Source: Flavobacterium sp. (GTDB lineage Bacteria > Bacteroidota > Bacteroidia > Flavobacteriales > Flavobacteriaceae). From it: a DNA stretch of 64,000 nucleotides. The stretch is taken from contig JASLDM010000116.1 of the NCBI GenBank assembly GCA_030151565.1, positions 11,563-75,562 on the forward strand, read 5' to 3'. The notes beneath the pieces are model-generated. The model did no database searches. It saw nothing but the letters and a program-made list of their open reading frames with translations, and was not told where the DNA came from. A program made the position numbers and the translations under genes. Positions 63,918 through 64,000 of the stretch are shown here, one piece after another (within the stretch, counting starts at the first letter, position 1; the number at the start of each line of letters is the position of its first letter).

Positions 63918-63928
63918 GTCTTTTGCAG

Positions 63929-63999
63929 CACGGGTGGAGGGATTCGAACCCCCATCAACGGTTTTGGAGACCGCTATTCTACCCTTGAACTACACCCGT
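63929..63999 (-). tRNA. tRNA-Trp (anticodon CCA)
   Basis: On the minus strand a full cloverleaf forms: acceptor ACGGGTG/CACCCGT, D stem GTTC/GAAT, anticodon stem GCGGT/ACCGT with loop CTCCAAA (anticodon CCA), T stem GGGGG/CCCTC with loop TTCGAAT, discriminator G. CCA is not encoded at the 3' end. Confidence 0.95.
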
Positions 64000-64000
64000 T

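Overview
The window looks like a chromosomal segment of a Flavobacteriaceae member (Bacteroidota), most like Myroides. It is AT-rich and many genes carry the Bacteroidota -7 promoter element TAnnTTTG. Lineage markers include a SusC/SusD pair, an exosortase F pair, a type IX secretion plug protein, CarboxypepD_reg-type TonB receptors, a 287-residue primary sigma factor without region 1.1, and an intact mraZ-to-ftsZ division cluster. A flavin monooxygenase closely resembling trimethylamine monooxygenase fits Myroides, but the genus is inference.

Layout. 1-2.6 kb: end of a SusC gene, SusD and a LuxR-type regulator. 2.6-4.1 kb (minus): engB and an alpha/beta hydrolase. 4.3-20.1 kb (plus): the complete dcw cluster mraZ-rsmH-ftsL-ftsI-murE-mraY-murD-ftsW-murG-murC-ftsQ-ftsA-ftsZ, preceded by a probable MraZ operator (three GTGG repeats exactly 10 bp apart). 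20.2-21.3 kb: yqeY, tRNA-Arg(UCG) and a CBS-domain gene. 21.4-25.5 kb (minus): a metal island (HYC_CC_PP-type protein, TonB receptor, HMA protein) and the XrtF pair. 25.6-31.5 kb (plus): GAF/fRMsr-like gene, rpsO, pnp, tmm with a long folded-looking leader, rpoD. 31.6-36.3 kb (plus): a copper-type locus. 36.4-47.8 kb: housekeeping genes (lysS, lipB, rpe, pruA, apaG, T9SS plug, map) plus a BCCT transporter with a universal stress protein. 48-64 kb: a CoA-transferase, two SDRs, gpmI, two convergent overlapping L,D-transpeptidases, a BtuB-like TonB receptor, a large AsmA-like protein, a pentapeptide-repeat protein, a YgiB/YgiC-like operon, an AraC regulator and tRNA-Trp.

The most interesting region is 31.6-36.3 kb. 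It encodes two paralogous membrane-anchored proteins of about 120 residues with identically placed motifs (C35, C45-NGK-C49-H50, P117-P118), an AraC regulator, an MbnP-like lipoprotein, an MbnH/MauG-like di-haem lipoprotein and an outer-membrane barrel with an N-terminal CxxCxC. MbnP/MbnH are known as a copper-binding protein and the di-haem enzyme that oxidises one of its tryptophans to kynurenine. The extra members suggest an expanded envelope copper system. Both small genes, and the HYC_CC_PP gene of the 21-24 kb island, have a -7 element exactly 4 nt before the start codon, which predicts leaderless mRNAs. They also share a C-terminal Pro-Pro motif, linking the two islands.

A second theme is methylamine or osmolyte handling: tmm, and 10 kb away a BCCT-family transporter. 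All functional calls rest on reading motifs and family resemblance; no database search was possible.
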